DNA of 64,000 nt from Colwellia sp. Arc7-D (GCF_003061515.1 NZ_CP028924.1:3038001-3102000); one strand, 5' to 3'; positions 36,483 to 47,469 are shown, counted from the first letter of the stretch. Numbers and translations: made by a program. The notes: a model not told the origin generated them from the letters alone.

Positions 36483-37685
36483 TTATTCACTCACATTATT
36501 ACGACCAGATTTTTTCGCTCGATAGAGTGCTTGATCTGCTAACTTCAACGTTTGCTCAAAAGTTAACTTTGATGCTCTTGCGGCAAGTCCTATCGATATA
36601 GTGACACTAACGGTTTTAACTTGGCTGCTTTTCTTATGAGATCGTGCCTCTTTAGTTTTACGCTGTTCTTGACGAATAACTATTTTATAATCTTCCACCG
36701 CTTGCCTAACAGCCTCTAAAGCAGGGAGAGATTGTTCAATATTCTTACCCGGAAAAACAATAGTAAATTCTTCACCACCATAGCGAAAAACCTTCCCAGA
36801 GCCTTTTACTTGAGCCAACTTACTCGCCACCAACTTCAACACTTGATCGCCAATATCATGACCGTAGGTATCGTTAAACTTTTTAAAGTGATCTATGTCT
36901 AGCATGGCAAGCGTGTACTTTCGCCCTAACGACAAAGACAATTGATTAAGTGCTCGGCGCGACGGCAAAGTGGTTAATTCATCTCGATAAGCTAAGAAAT
37001 ATGAGTCAACCACTATGGCAAAAAGGTAATGCATTAACATTAAGGTTAATAACACACTCCAAGGTAATGTCACTAACTGATAATATTGCCCAAGCCAAAT
37101 ACAAAAGCTGGTTAACAATGCTGTCGTTACTAAGCTTTTTTCTTTTATAAAGCGCCAGAGTAATAAGAAAGAGAACAGCATTAAAGGTAACTCTACCGTG
37201 AGATACTTTAACCAAGGTTTAAAGTGCTCGATATGGGTTAATTTTATAATTAATATATCCGCGGTATCTAACCAAACGAAACTAATAAGGCCAACACATA
37301 TAATAAGAATACAACGATAGAAACCATGAATTGACAACAACCCTCGGTCTTTAACAACACTTAACATCGACAGCACGCCTGCGCCAGAAAGCACTAACCA
37401 TTGTCCATGAGAAAACACCCATGACTGCCAAGGTAGCGATTGCTCAAGCGTAATATAAAAGAGTAAAAGTGTGATAGCGGCTAACGCGAGTCGGCTGCGA
37501 TTAAAATAGCTAGCGAGTAAAATACTAATGGCAAACACGCCATAAAGCACTTGTTCAATAAGGTTTATTTTCACAAACCAATAACGTTGAAATTCACTGA
37601 CAAACATGAAAATAACAAAAAAGACAATGAAACTAATAATGCTGCTTCTAAAACCGCTGAAAAACTGAATCAAGCGAAACTCCAA
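36483..37685 (-). CDS. Membrane-bound diguanylate cyclase (GGDEF)
   Basis: Makes cyclic di-GMP from GTP. About 400 residues: an N-terminal part with seven or so hydrophobic segments (to about 215), then a GGDEF domain with DELTTLPSRRAL, LDIDHFKKFNDTYGHDIGD and the active-site loop RYGGEEF. The residues before GGEEF (KGSGKVF) do not form an RxxD product-inhibition site. The only start that covers the first membrane segment is a TTG at 37685; the first in-frame ATG comes 26 codons later. It is a single-gene unit between the transporter and rmuC. The signal sensed by the membrane part is unknown. Confidence 0.85.
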   Translation of the reverse strand: MEFRLIQFFSGFRSSIISFIVFFVIFMFVSEFQRYWFVKINLIEQVLYGVFAISILLASYFNRSRLALAAITLLLFYITLEQSLPWQSWVFSHGQWLVLSGAGVLSMLSVVKDRGLLSIHGFYRCILIICVGLISFVWLDTADILIIKLTHIEHFKPWLKYLTVELPLMLFSFLLLWRFIKEKSLVTTALLTSFCIWLGQYYQLVTLPWSVLLTLMLMHYLFAIVVDSYFLAYRDELTTLPSRRALNQLSLSLGRKYTLAMLDIDHFKKFNDTYGHDIGDQVLKLVASKLAQVKGSGKVFRYGGEEFTIVFPGKNIEQSLPALEAVRQAVEDYKIVIRQEQRKTKEARSHKKSSQVKTVSVTISIGLAARASKLTFEQTLKLADQALYRAKKSGRNNVSE

Positions 37686-37796
37686 AATACAAAGTCGACA
37701 AAGCTGACTTTTTTATGCTGCAAAACCAGCAACAAAATTTATAATAAAAAATGAGTTTTGGTTAATCGCTATAAAGGCCATTTCGATCTTAGGCTT

Positions 37797-39245
37797 TTAA
37801 TCGGCGGATATTCCAACACTCTGTTCTTTTTCTTCTTGTTTTAATTCTACCTGCTCTATTTTTTCAAAACGACTACTAATTTTATCTGCCGAAGTATGAA
37901 TTTGTTTTACGTCACTTGCGGCCTGATCTATGTGTTTTGCTAAATTAGCAAAACGGTCTTTAAAACGTGAAAAATCAGCAGAAAGATGAGACAAATGCGC
38001 TTGAATCACATGAATTTGTTTACGGGTGGCTTCATCTTTTAATACCGAACGCGCCGTGGTTAAAATAGCCATTAAAGTGGTTGGCGAAGCTAACCAAACG
38101 CGCTTTTTGTTAGCATAGTCAACGAGATCGCTGTGGTGGGCATGTATCTCTGCGAAAATAGCTTCCGCAGGAATAAACATTACCGCACCATCGGCAGTTT
38201 CTTTTTCAATTAAGTATTTATCACTAATATCATTGATATGTTTTTTAATATCTAGCTTAAATTGTCGTTCTGCAGCTTTACGCTCAAATTCACCTAAGGT
38301 ATTGTCAGCCATTTTTTTATAACTTTCGAGTGGGAATTTAGAGTCTACAACAACATTACCTGTAGGCTTAGGTAGAAATAAAATACAATCAGCAATTTTA
38401 CCATTTGATAAGGTGTGCTGTAGCGCAAAATGTTGTTCAGGTAACACATTTCGAATTAAAGCATTTAGTTGTACTTCACCAAAGGCGCCACGCGAACGTT
38501 TGTCTGACAACACTTCCTGTAAACTCACCACATTGGAAGAAAGCTCGGTGATTTTTTTCTGTGCATCATCAATTAAAGCTAAACGTTGGAGAATATCGTT
38601 AAATGTTTTGGTGGTCTTTTCAAAGCCATCCGCTAAGCGCTTCTCTACCTGACCACTAATATCTTTTAATCGATTATCTGTTGATACGGTTAAATCATCA
38701 ATTCGTTTCGCCATTTGTTCACTAGACAAATGCAGCGATTTAGCCATTTCTTCTCGACCTAGCTTAGATGTGGCGGTTAGTTGCGTCGTGAGCTGCTCTG
38801 TGGCATTACGTTGATTATTGCTAAACGTAACATGATGTTCATATAACGTTTTTTTAAGCTGTTCATTATGGCTGTACAATTGTTGTGCTTGTTTTTCGCC
38901 TTGCTCACCATGTTGACGTAATAACTTTAATTTAAAATCCGAAATTTGCTGCTCAAAGTAGGTTTTTAGTTCACTTTGCTGAGTAGCTAATTGCTGATGA
39001 TTAAAGTTTAATTGTTGCTGCAATTGCTGTTGATTACTGGCATTAACTTCGTAGCTTAAGTTTACTTTTTCTATCAGTTGTTGCAAAAGTTGCTGCTGAG
39101 CTTCAAATGAATTGTGGTTAGTTTTTATTTTTTTAAACAAAAACAACACAATAATGACTACGCTTAACAGTAACACTAGCGCAACTAAAATTAAGGTAGG
39201 GAAGTTTTCTAAGGCTAACCAGGGAGAATTAACTATTGAATTCAT
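37797..39245 (-). CDS. rmuC: RmuC: DNA recombination protein
   Basis: RmuC-family protein, which limits inversions at inverted repeats; a predicted nuclease-fold protein. About 482 residues: an N-terminal membrane segment, a long Gln-rich coiled coil (about 45-215; NQQQLQQQLNFNHQQL and similar), then the RmuC core with RGAFGEVQLNALIRNVLPEQHF, VVDSKFPLESY and VMFIPAEAIFAEIH. I use the ATG at 39245; a GTG five codons upstream is as poor in ribosome-binding signal. Confidence 0.9.
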   Translation of the reverse strand: MNSIVNSPWLALENFPTLILVALVLLLSVVIIVLFLFKKIKTNHNSFEAQQQLLQQLIEKVNLSYEVNASNQQQLQQQLNFNHQQLATQQSELKTYFEQQISDFKLKLLRQHGEQGEKQAQQLYSHNEQLKKTLYEHHVTFSNNQRNATEQLTTQLTATSKLGREEMAKSLHLSSEQMAKRIDDLTVSTDNRLKDISGQVEKRLADGFEKTTKTFNDILQRLALIDDAQKKITELSSNVVSLQEVLSDKRSRGAFGEVQLNALIRNVLPEQHFALQHTLSNGKIADCILFLPKPTGNVVVDSKFPLESYKKMADNTLGEFERKAAERQFKLDIKKHINDISDKYLIEKETADGAVMFIPAEAIFAEIHAHHSDLVDYANKKRVWLASPTTLMAILTTARSVLKDEATRKQIHVIQAHLSHLSADFSRFKDRFANLAKHIDQAASDVKQIHTSADKISSRFEKIEQVELKQEEKEQSVGISAD

Positions 39246-39387
39246 TACATTGCCAAACACTGTAAGTATGAACAGTTATTAAAGCATACTTTATTGATAA
39301 GGTTAATAGTTATTTACTTTACGCCGTGTAGGCACTGAAATAGTTTAGCTAACTTTATTTCAGTTATTGTTATAAATAAGCGATATA

Positions 39388-39412
39388 AAAAAACGCCCAT
39401 AATGAGCGTTTT
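39388..39412 (-). terminator. Terminator after the fumarase gene
   Basis: Leftward hairpin AAAACGC/GCGTTTT (39390-39396 with 39406-39412) followed by a T run on the minus strand, 28 bases after the fumarase stop. Confidence 0.75.
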
Positions 39413-39439
39413 ATCTATACTAAATAGCTAAATTAAAAG

Positions 39440-40966
39440 TTACTTAGCTTTTAACTTGCTATCAAGCTCTTCAATTTTTGCTTGCCAAATTGCTGGGCCT
39501 GTTACATGTGCTGACTCACCTAAGCTATCAACAGCAACCGTTACCGGCATATCTTCAACAACAAATTCATAAATGGCTTCCATTCCCATGTCTTCAAAAG
39601 CGACAACTCTTGCTTTCTTTATCGCTTTAGAAACCAAATAAGCAGCTCCGCCAACGGCCATTAAATAAACCGATTTGTGGTTTTTAATACACTCGACAGT
39701 TTCTGGGCCACGTTCAGCTTTACCTATGGTGCCAAGTAAGCCAGTTTCAGAAAGCATCATTTCTGTGAATTTATCCATACGTGTTGCCGTTGTAGGACCT
39801 GCTGGCCCTACAGCTTCATCACCGATGGCATCAACTGGGCCAACGTAATAAATAAATTTATCAGTAAAATCAACTGGTAACTTTTCGCCAGCTGCTAACA
39901 TTTCTTGAATACGTTTATGAGCAGCGTCACGGCCAGTTAAAATTGTACCGCTAAGCAATACTGTTTCACCGGTTTTCCATTCACCAATATCAGCTTTTGA
40001 TAGTTCATCAACATTAACACGACGAACATTTTCGCCTACTTCCCAAGTAATTTCAGGCCAGTCTTCTAATTTAGGTGGTTTTAAGTCTGCAGGACCTGAG
40101 CCATCAAGGTGAAAATGTACATGGCGAGTTGCCGCACAGTTTGGGATCATAACAACAGGTTTTGATGCCGCATGCGTTGGCACTGACATAATTTTAATAT
40201 CAACAACGGTTGTTAAACCGCCAAGACCTTGAGCACCGATACCTAGTTTATTTACGCGGTCATAAATTTCTAAACGCAATTCTTCTTCTGCATTTTCAGG
40301 ACCACGGTCGATAAGCTCTTGAATATTTACCGGTTCCATCAAGCTTTCTTTAGCTAAAACACCTGCTTTTTCGGCCGTACCACCAATACCTATACCTAAC
40401 ATACCCGGTGGACACCAACCCGCGCCCATTGTAGGTAAGGTTTTAACAACCCAGTCTGCAATAGAGTCACTTGGGTTTAACATCGCCATTTTAGCTTTAT
40501 TTTCGCTACCGCCGCCTTTAGCCGCTATCATTACATCGATTTGGTCACCTGGTACCATTTCAATATGAACAACGGCAGGAGTATTATCTTTAGTGTTAAT
40601 TCGTTTGCCAGCAGGGTCAGAAACAATTGATGCACGTAGTGGATTATCAGGATTAAGATAAGCTCGACGAGTACCTTCATCGACCATTTGTTGCACTGTC
40701 ATGTCGGTGTTATCCCACTGTACAGCCATCCCTACTTTTACAAAGCAGGTAACAATGCCGGTATCTTGACATATAGGTCGTTTACCATGAGCTGACATAC
40801 GAGAGTTAATTAAAATTTGCGCAATGGCATCTTTAGCTGCCTGACTTTCTTCTTTATGATAAGCCTTTTCAAGCGCTTGAATAAAGTCTAACGGATGGTA
40901 ATAAGAAATATATTGCAATGCATCTGCAACACTTTCGATTAAATCTTGTTGTTTAATAATAGCCAT
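39440..40966 (-). CDS. fumA: Class I (4Fe-4S) fumarate hydratase
   Basis: Interconverts fumarate and malate in the TCA cycle; cytoplasmic iron-sulfur enzyme. It has 508 residues in one chain, as in two-domain class I fumarases (E. coli FumA/FumB 548). Cluster cysteines are in PICQDTGIV and IPNCAATRHVHF, with a third further on. Other motifs: AAKGGGSENKAKMAML and GPAGPTTATRMD. Monocistronic with its own terminator. FumA and FumB cannot be told apart by sequence here. Confidence 0.92.
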   Translation of the reverse strand: MAIIKQQDLIESVADALQYISYYHPLDFIQALEKAYHKEESQAAKDAIAQILINSRMSAHGKRPICQDTGIVTCFVKVGMAVQWDNTDMTVQQMVDEGTRRAYLNPDNPLRASIVSDPAGKRINTKDNTPAVVHIEMVPGDQIDVMIAAKGGGSENKAKMAMLNPSDSIADWVVKTLPTMGAGWCPPGMLGIGIGGTAEKAGVLAKESLMEPVNIQELIDRGPENAEEELRLEIYDRVNKLGIGAQGLGGLTTVVDIKIMSVPTHAASKPVVMIPNCAATRHVHFHLDGSGPADLKPPKLEDWPEITWEVGENVRRVNVDELSKADIGEWKTGETVLLSGTILTGRDAAHKRIQEMLAAGEKLPVDFTDKFIYYVGPVDAIGDEAVGPAGPTTATRMDKFTEMMLSETGLLGTIGKAERGPETVECIKNHKSVYLMAVGGAAYLVSKAIKKARVVAFEDMGMEAIYEFVVEDMPVTVAVDSLGESAHVTGPAIWQAKIEELDSKLKAK

Positions 40967-41104
40967 AACGGTCTCTTTTTGTTAATTGGGCGAGAGAAGA
41001 GTTGAAAGTTATAAATTTGCCGATATCATACCTTGCTTGTTAAATAGCTACCAGTATCAAATAGTCTAATAAATTACATCATATAACCCTGAAGTGATTT
41101 AAAC

Positions 41105-42634
41105 ATGGTCATTAAGCCAATGGTAATGGCATTAGGTATAATGACTAAACATAAATTGTGTGAGAATACTTTGCCAACTAATTCAGTAAAACAACTATCA
41201 AGTTCATTAACAGCTAAATTATTTACCCATGAATTAGCGTTTTGTAGCCAATCTCTGTTTTCTGCAATTGCCGAACAACCTTGGGCAATGTGGTTAGATT
41301 CGTGTGAAAGTCAGCACATTGATAGCCGTTATGACATTTTAGTTTGGCAACCTACGATAACATTGACCACCAATGGCAAAATCACCACCGTCAAAAACAT
41401 TCAAGACAATAGCCAATATCACAGTGAAGAAGACCCACTATTACTATTAAAGCGTGAACAACAAGTCAGTTTTGAAAATATAATTTTAACACCCCAAGAA
41501 CTGCCATTTAAAGGCGGGGCTGTTGGTTATTTCTCATACGATCTAGGCAAACGTTTCGAAGTAATACAACAACAAAATAATAAAGATATTGATATACCTG
41601 AAATGGCAGTTGGTATTTATCATCAAGCCTTAATTTTTGACCGAAAATTACAGCAAGTTTGGTTGTTATGTCTCGATAATCAAAGAGCCGAAATCACCCA
41701 GTTTTTTAACTTAGCAATAAAACAAACACACCAACAAAGTACCCAGGACAACGCTGCCTCTTTAGTAAATAAAAATTTAAAGCAAAGTAATTTCAAGCTT
41801 ACAACGCCTTGGCAATCAAATATGAGTCAAGAGCAGTATCACGATAAATTTCAGCAAGTTCAAAACTATTTACTTTCTGGTGATTGTTATCAAATCAATT
41901 TAGCACAGCGTTTCACAGCCCAATACACCGGCAATGAGTTTCAAGCATATTGCGCCCTTCGACACGAAAACAAAGCGCCCTTTTCCGCATTTTTACGCTT
42001 TGATAATAATGCAATTTTAAGTATTTCACCTGAGCGTTTCTTGCAATTAATTGATAAAAAAGTACAAAGTAAACCGATTAAAGGTACACGTCCTCGCAGC
42101 GATAATGCCACGTTAGATCAAGCTAATGCTGATGAACTGAAGCAAGCAAGTAAGGACAAAGCAGAAAACCTGATGATTGTTGATTTATTGCGTAACGACA
42201 TAAGCCGAGTTTGTGTGCCTGGCACAGTAAAAGTACCAGCGTTATTTGCTATTGAAAGCTTCCCTGCAGTACATCATTTAGTGAGTACAGTAGAAGGAGA
42301 AATAAATCCGATACACGATAGCAGTGATTTACTTCGTGCTGCGTTTCCAGGTGGCTCTATTACAGGTGCACCCAAAATTAGATCAATGGATATCATTGAA
42401 GAATTAGAACCCCACCAACGCAGCGTTTATTGTGGCTCTATTGGATACTTGTCTGCTTGCGGTAATATGGATACGAGTATTACCATTCGTACCTTGGTTT
42501 GTCACAAACAACAAATACACTGCTGGGCCGGTGGCGGTGTAGTGATCGATTCAAACGTTGACAGCGAGTATCAAGAAACTTACGATAAAGTGAATAAAAT
42601 TTTACCGGTATTAAGTAAACTCAACCTTTCTTGA
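41105..42634 (+). CDS. pabB: PabB: aminodeoxychorismate synthase component I
   Basis: Chorismate-binding enzyme that makes 4-amino-4-deoxychorismate for folate synthesis, using ammonia from PabA. About 509 residues. Motifs: FKGGAVGYFSYDLGKRF, the conserved SGDCYQINLAQRF, SPERFLQL, KPIKGTRPR, and the C-terminal AAFPGGSITGAPKIRSMDIIEELE. The PIKGTRPR lysine (TIKGT in many homologues) is the covalent-intermediate residue of PabB rather than TrpE. The ATG at 41105 lacks a good ribosome-binding site; the ATG at 41141 (AGG before it) would shorten the protein by 12 residues. No pabA is nearby. Confidence 0.9.
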   Translation: MVIKPMVMALGIMTKHKLCENTLPTNSVKQLSSSLTAKLFTHELAFCSQSLFSAIAEQPWAMWLDSCESQHIDSRYDILVWQPTITLTTNGKITTVKNIQDNSQYHSEEDPLLLLKREQQVSFENIILTPQELPFKGGAVGYFSYDLGKRFEVIQQQNNKDIDIPEMAVGIYHQALIFDRKLQQVWLLCLDNQRAEITQFFNLAIKQTHQQSTQDNAASLVNKNLKQSNFKLTTPWQSNMSQEQYHDKFQQVQNYLLSGDCYQINLAQRFTAQYTGNEFQAYCALRHENKAPFSAFLRFDNNAILSISPERFLQLIDKKVQSKPIKGTRPRSDNATLDQANADELKQASKDKAENLMIVDLLRNDISRVCVPGTVKVPALFAIESFPAVHHLVSTVEGEINPIHDSSDLLRAAFPGGSITGAPKIRSMDIIEELEPHQRSVYCGSIGYLSACGNMDTSITIRTLVCHKQQIHCWAGGGVVIDSNVDSEYQETYDKVNKILPVLSKLNLS

Positions 42635-42683
42635 ATTGGTGACTCGGTTGTTTTGCACGAAAACCTCCCGTACCAATACCTTT

Positions 42684-42711
42684 TATAACGCAGCATGTAT
42701 AACGCAGCATG
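42684..42711 (+). repeat. Two-copy 14-bp direct repeat before nudL
   Basis: TATAACGCAGCATG occurs twice in tandem (42684-42697 and 42698-42711). The following ATGACTAAAG (42710-42719) is repeated exactly at the nudL start codon (42732). Local slippage duplications. Confidence 0.8.
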
Positions 42712-42731
42712 ACTAAAGTGATTAAATTTGT

Positions 42732-43310
42732 ATGACTAAAGAAGAATTTATTCAACGCTTTCAAATGCAGGTTTTACCTATATCAGTACATAAATTTCGC
42801 TATCCGCAACAATTAAAAAGTGCCGCGGTCTTGATCCCCATTTTAAGTAATAATAACCAGCTAGAAGTTGTGTTAACTAAACGGGCAAGCCACTTAACTC
42901 ACCACCCGGGACAAATTAGTTTTCCGGGCGGAAAAGTTGAAAAATTTGATGCAAACTTTACAGCCACTGCATTGCGAGAAACACAAGAAGAAATAGGTCT
43001 ACATGCTTCATGTATTGAAGTTATCGGCCAACTTAAGCCTTACCAAACCATTTCTGGTTATGAAATAACCCCCATTGTCGCTATGGTATCTAATCACAAG
43101 CGCTATCAAATTGACGAAAATGAAGTATCTGAAGTATTTCACGTACCTTTATCCCACTTCTTGCAACGCCAACACCATATTCAGCTGCCTGTTTATCATC
43201 ATGGCGAACATCACAAAGTACACTTTATGCCCTATAATCAATATAATATTTGGGGTGCTACGGCTGCTATGCTGCATGATTTGAGTACGCTACTAGATAA
43301 TAACAATTAA
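42732..43310 (+). CDS. nudL: NudL-like CoA pyrophosphatase (Nudix)
   Basis: Nudix hydrolase that probably cleaves CoA derivatives to phosphopantetheine and 3',5'-ADP. It has 192 residues (E. coli NudL 192). The CoA-type signature LTHHPGQISFPGGK stands directly before the Nudix box, whose end ALRETQEEIGL carries the metal-binding glutamates. No clear ribosome-binding site precedes the ATG. It follows pabB by 97 bases, the same neighbourhood (pabB-nudL-sdaA) as in E. coli. Confidence 0.87.
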   Translation: MTKEEFIQRFQMQVLPISVHKFRYPQQLKSAAVLIPILSNNNQLEVVLTKRASHLTHHPGQISFPGGKVEKFDANFTATALRETQEEIGLHASCIEVIGQLKPYQTISGYEITPIVAMVSNHKRYQIDENEVSEVFHVPLSHFLQRQHHIQLPVYHHGEHHKVHFMPYNQYNIWGATAAMLHDLSTLLDNNN

Positions 43311-43405
43311 CATTAGTATTGTTTTCATTCGTGTCGTTTCTTTTACAGTTTAATAAAAAATCTTAGCTATAATACACTACAACTAATATACATTTTGTTT
43401 TGAAT

Positions 43406-43421
43406 GCTGAAAGCTTTCAGC
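43406..43421. promoter_or_regulatory. 16-bp perfect palindrome ahead of sdaA
   Basis: GCTGAAAGCTTTCAGC is self-complementary and lies 62 bases before the sdaA start codon, downstream of a TATAAT at 43366-43371. It is a candidate operator; no regulator can be named. Confidence 0.4.
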
Positions 43422-43483
43422 TACAATAACCGAACAAAATTTTACTTATCACTGTATTTAACAGTATTTATTCAGGTTTTCTT

Positions 43484-44860
43484 ATGATTAGTGTATTTGA
43501 TATGTTTTCAATCGGAATTGGCCCGTCCAGTTCTCATACCGTTGGTCCAATGAAAGCAGCAAAGTTATTTGTTGAAAATCTTATAGCAGACAATAAGTTA
43601 GATAAAACAGATCGGGTAAAATGTGAGTTGTTTGGCTCACTAGGCCAAACAGGTATTGGTCACGGTACAGGTAAAGCCGTGATTTTAGGGTTAACAGGAC
43701 AAAGCCCTGAAACAATTCCAGTAGACTCTATTGAGTCTATATTAGCTGATGTTGTAGCAAGCGAAAAAATAAACTTGAATATGGAGCATTTGATCTCGTT
43801 CCCTAAAGCAAATGCCATTATTTATCATCGAAGAAAAACCTTACCAGCACACGCTAACGCCATGACATTTTTTGCTTATAGCAATGACATTGTTATTTTC
43901 GAAGAAACCTATTATTCCATTGGCGGTGGTTTTATTGTTAAAGACTGTGATTTTGAGAAAGAAAAAGATAAAGCTTTATCAACCCATGCCAATATTGATC
44001 GACCACATCGTTTCTCAAGTGCTGACGAACTGTTACAACTAGCTAATGAAAAGGGCTTGAGTATTAGCACTATCATGATGGAAAACGAAAAGTGCTTAAA
44101 AGATGAGGCAAGTATACGTTCAGGACTAATAGAAATTTGGGATGCCATGAAGGCTAGTATCTCTCGAGGTATAGTAACCGAAGGTATATTACCTGGTGGA
44201 TTAAAAGTCGTCCGCAGAGCACCTGCTTTACATAGAGCACTGTGCGTTGAAAAAAATACAGATCCACTTTCAGCCATGGATTGGGTTAATTTATTTGCCT
44301 TAGCGGTAAACGAAGAAAACGCTGCCGGTAGCCGAGTAGTTACAGCACCTACAAATGGCGCGGCGGGGATCCTTCCTGCGGTTTTGTCTTACTACGACAA
44401 GTTCATAAAGCCAGTTGATGAACAAGACTGTATTCGCTACCTATTAACCGCTGCAGCAATTGGTATTTTATACAAAACCAATGCCACCATTTCAGGCGCT
44501 GAAGGCGGCTGCCAAGCAGAAGTAGGTGTAGCATGTTCAATGGCCGCTGGGGCGTTAACTGAAATTATGGGCGGTACACCTGAACAAGTAGAAAACGCGG
44601 CAGAAATAGGAATGGAACACAATTTAGGCCTAACTTGTGACCCTGTAGGTGGTTTAGTGCAAGTTCCTTGTATTGAGCGTAATGCAATGGGGTCAGTAAA
44701 GGCTATTAACGCATCACGTTTAGCGCTTAGGGGTACAGGTAAACAAAAGGTATCATTAGACAAAGTTATCAAAACTATGTGGGATACAGGCAACGATATG
44801 AAAACGAAATATAAAGAAACCTCGCGTGGTGGCTTAGCGGTTAATATTACTGAGTGTTAA
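43484..44860 (+). CDS. sdaA: SdaA: iron-sulfur L-serine ammonia-lyase
   Basis: Deaminates L-serine to pyruvate and ammonia; oxygen-sensitive 4Fe-4S enzyme. It has 458 residues in one chain (E. coli SdaA 454). The beta domain starts with [21 protein letters not shown]; the alpha domain carries the cluster cysteines in [15 protein letters not shown] and [23 protein letters not shown]. Gene order pabB-nudL-sdaA matches E. coli. It ends at a strong terminator shared with the convergent cysB. Confidence 0.94.
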   Translation: MISVFDMFSIGIGPSSSHTVGPMKAAKLFVENLIADNKLDKTDRVKCELFGSLGQTGIGHGTGKAVILGLTGQSPETIPVDSIESILADVVASEKINLNMEHLISFPKANAIIYHRRKTLPAHANAMTFFAYSNDIVIFEETYYSIGGGFIVKDCDFEKEKDKALSTHANIDRPHRFSSADELLQLANEKGLSISTIMMENEKCLKDEASIRSGLIEIWDAMKASISRGIVTEGILPGGLKVVRRAPALHRALCVEKNTDPLSAMDWVNLFALAVNEENAAGSRVVTAPTNGAAGILPAVLSYYDKFIKPVDEQDCIRYLLTAAAIGILYKTNATISGAEGGCQAEVGVACSMAAGALTEIMGGTPEQVENAAEIGMEHNLGLTCDPVGGLVQVPCIERNAMGSVKAINASRLALRGTGKQKVSLDKVIKTMWDTGNDMKTKYKETSRGGLAVNITEC

Positions 44861-44961
44861 CCTATTACTCTGAAAATATGCCAAGACTTTCGGTTCAATC
44901 TTCAGTTTTTATAATAGCCATAAAAATATTATAAAACTGGGTTGTACCGTTAATTAAAACT

Positions 44962-44990
44962 AAAAAAACCGTATTAATCATACGGTTTTT
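44962..44990. terminator. Bidirectional terminator between sdaA and cysB
   Basis: Perfect 11-bp stem (44964-44974 with 44980-44990) with a 5-base loop. An A run on the left and a T run on the right serve both convergent genes. Confidence 0.88.
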
Positions 44991-45021
44991 TGTTATCTAT
45001 ACTTTTATAAACACATCAAAA

Positions 45022-46005
<984 letters not shown>

Positions 46006-46259
46006 TCAGAGTTTTCTTAGACGAAAAATATATACTTAATTGCACATTTATTCCATATTATTTTGAAATTTTGAGGAAATAATCTGCTAATCGCCCATTT
46101 ATGCATTAATTTGTGCCTTGAAATGAGTCAGGAAAATATAACGAACAGGCCAATAAGTTAAAATAAAAAAAAGAAAACGCTTTGTGCTTTGCTTCACCTA
46201 ACAATTTTTGTAAACTGCCGTATTAGAATTTATATTTTTTATAAAATAGAGTATTAAAC

Positions 46260-47024
46260 ATGGGCATTATCATCGCTTTAATTATCGCTTTAATTATCAT
46301 TGTCGTGGTAGTGAGTGCAATACAGCAGCATAAAGAAAAAATTGAGCAAGAACAACGTGGAAAAGCAGCGAAACAAAAAGCCATTATAGATGAAACAGAA
46401 GAGTTACTTCTTAGCATTGCAAACTTGCCAAACAACCCTAACTTAGTAACGATACTTAATACTCGAAGTCTTAATGCGACAAAAGCAATGGCAGCAATAT
46501 TGCCAGAAAATAAACAACTACTTACGCGTATTAAAGAAATGGAAACAAGAGTTAGTGCCAGTAAGACAAATACCAGTGAAGCAGCAAGTGAGCAAAGTTT
46601 TACTTTACCTGACAGTGAACAGCAACTTGTTGGCGTATTACAATGCATAAAGAAATTACGTCTAACATTAAAGTCTGAACAGTCTAAAGGAAATTTAGAT
46701 CCACAAACCTTTACCCAAGAAGATAATAAGTTATCAGCAATGCAACTTAAAATTGGTGTAGAAACATTGCAAAAACGTGGCATGATCGCTTACCAAAAAG
46801 AAATGTTAGGCTCTTCGAGACAGTACTTGGAGAAAGCATTACAAACAATCGCTGATAACCCTATCCAAACTGAATATTGCACAATTAAAAGACAAGAAAT
46901 TTCAAGTGTACTTGAAGAGATAACCTCTGCTTTAAAAAACACTAATGCCAAAGATGCCGCTAAAAAGGCAAAATCTGAAGAAGATGATTTAGATTTATTA
47001 TTTCAACCAAAGAAAAAATGGTAA
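46260..47024 (+). CDS. Hypothetical membrane-anchored coiled-coil protein
   Basis: 254 residues: one N-terminal membrane segment (about 3-20), then a mostly helical cytoplasmic part with coiled-coil character (EQRGKAAKQKAIIDETEELL, RIKEMETRV), and an acidic-then-basic tail DDLDLLFQPKKKW. I do not recognise a domain. The residues from about 165 (YQKEMLGSSRQYLEKALQTI) could form a TPR-like helical hairpin. It is followed by a terminator, then by the small gene at 47080. Similar proteins ending in an acidic patch plus KKKW exist in related marine genera as far as I recall, without known function. Confidence 0.65.
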   Translation: MGIIIALIIALIIIVVVVSAIQQHKEKIEQEQRGKAAKQKAIIDETEELLLSIANLPNNPNLVTILNTRSLNATKAMAAILPENKQLLTRIKEMETRVSASKTNTSEAASEQSFTLPDSEQQLVGVLQCIKKLRLTLKSEQSKGNLDPQTFTQEDNKLSAMQLKIGVETLQKRGMIAYQKEMLGSSRQYLEKALQTIADNPIQTEYCTIKRQEISSVLEEITSALKNTNAKDAAKKAKSEEDDLDLLFQPKKKW

Positions 47025-47042
47025 TCAATACACCTAAATAAA

Positions 47043-47065
47043 ACCAACAACAATGTTGGTTTTTT
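47043..47065 (+). terminator. Terminator after the coiled-coil protein gene
   Basis: Stem ACCAACA/TGTTGGT (47043-47049 with 47054-47060), 4-base loop, then TTTTT. It lies only 15 bases before the next start codon, so that gene depends on read-through or a promoter inside this region. Confidence 0.82.
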
Positions 47066-47079
47066 GCTTTTAGATAATA

Positions 47080-47469
47080 ATGAAAACACCTAAAAATAAT
47101 ATTCCCTACATAACTTTGCCGTCTTTTTTACGACGTGTATTAAAAGCCTATGCCCTTAAATCATTGATTAGAGCGCAAGGTTGTGAGCTTAACCGTATTG
47201 GTCGTTCTCGAAATTGGCAATTAAAAGCGACATTCGAGCAACTTGAACAAACGGTTTATCTCATTGAGCAAAGTGAAGAAGTTAGTTGGCAATGGGTAGC
47301 AGTACATATATCAAAACAACGTAAAAACTTAGGTTTAGATATGCTGTTAGCTATTGCTCAAAAGAAACCCGGCATTACCATTTCAGAGTTAATGCAACGC
47401 ACTGACTGCACTATTGCTGAAGCTAGAAAAGTAATAGATATTTTAGAATTTGGTGATAGTACGCTATAA
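47080..47469 (+). CDS. Small protein, RRF_GI (ribosome recycling factor-like) family
   Basis: 129 residues. The N-terminal half (LPSFLRRVLKAYALKSLIRAQGCELNRIGRSRNWQL) matches what I remember of the gammaproteobacterial family labelled RRF_GI. The C-terminal half is a small winged-helix-like segment (GITISELMQRTDCTIAEARKVIDILEF). The family name is historical; no function is established to my knowledge. It is basic and could bind nucleic acid. No ribosome-binding site is obvious. The upstream terminator overlaps the place where its promoter would be expected. Confidence 0.6.
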   Translation: MKTPKNNIPYITLPSFLRRVLKAYALKSLIRAQGCELNRIGRSRNWQLKATFEQLEQTVYLIEQSEEVSWQWVAVHISKQRKNLGLDMLLAIAQKKPGITISELMQRTDCTIAEARKVIDILEFGDSTL

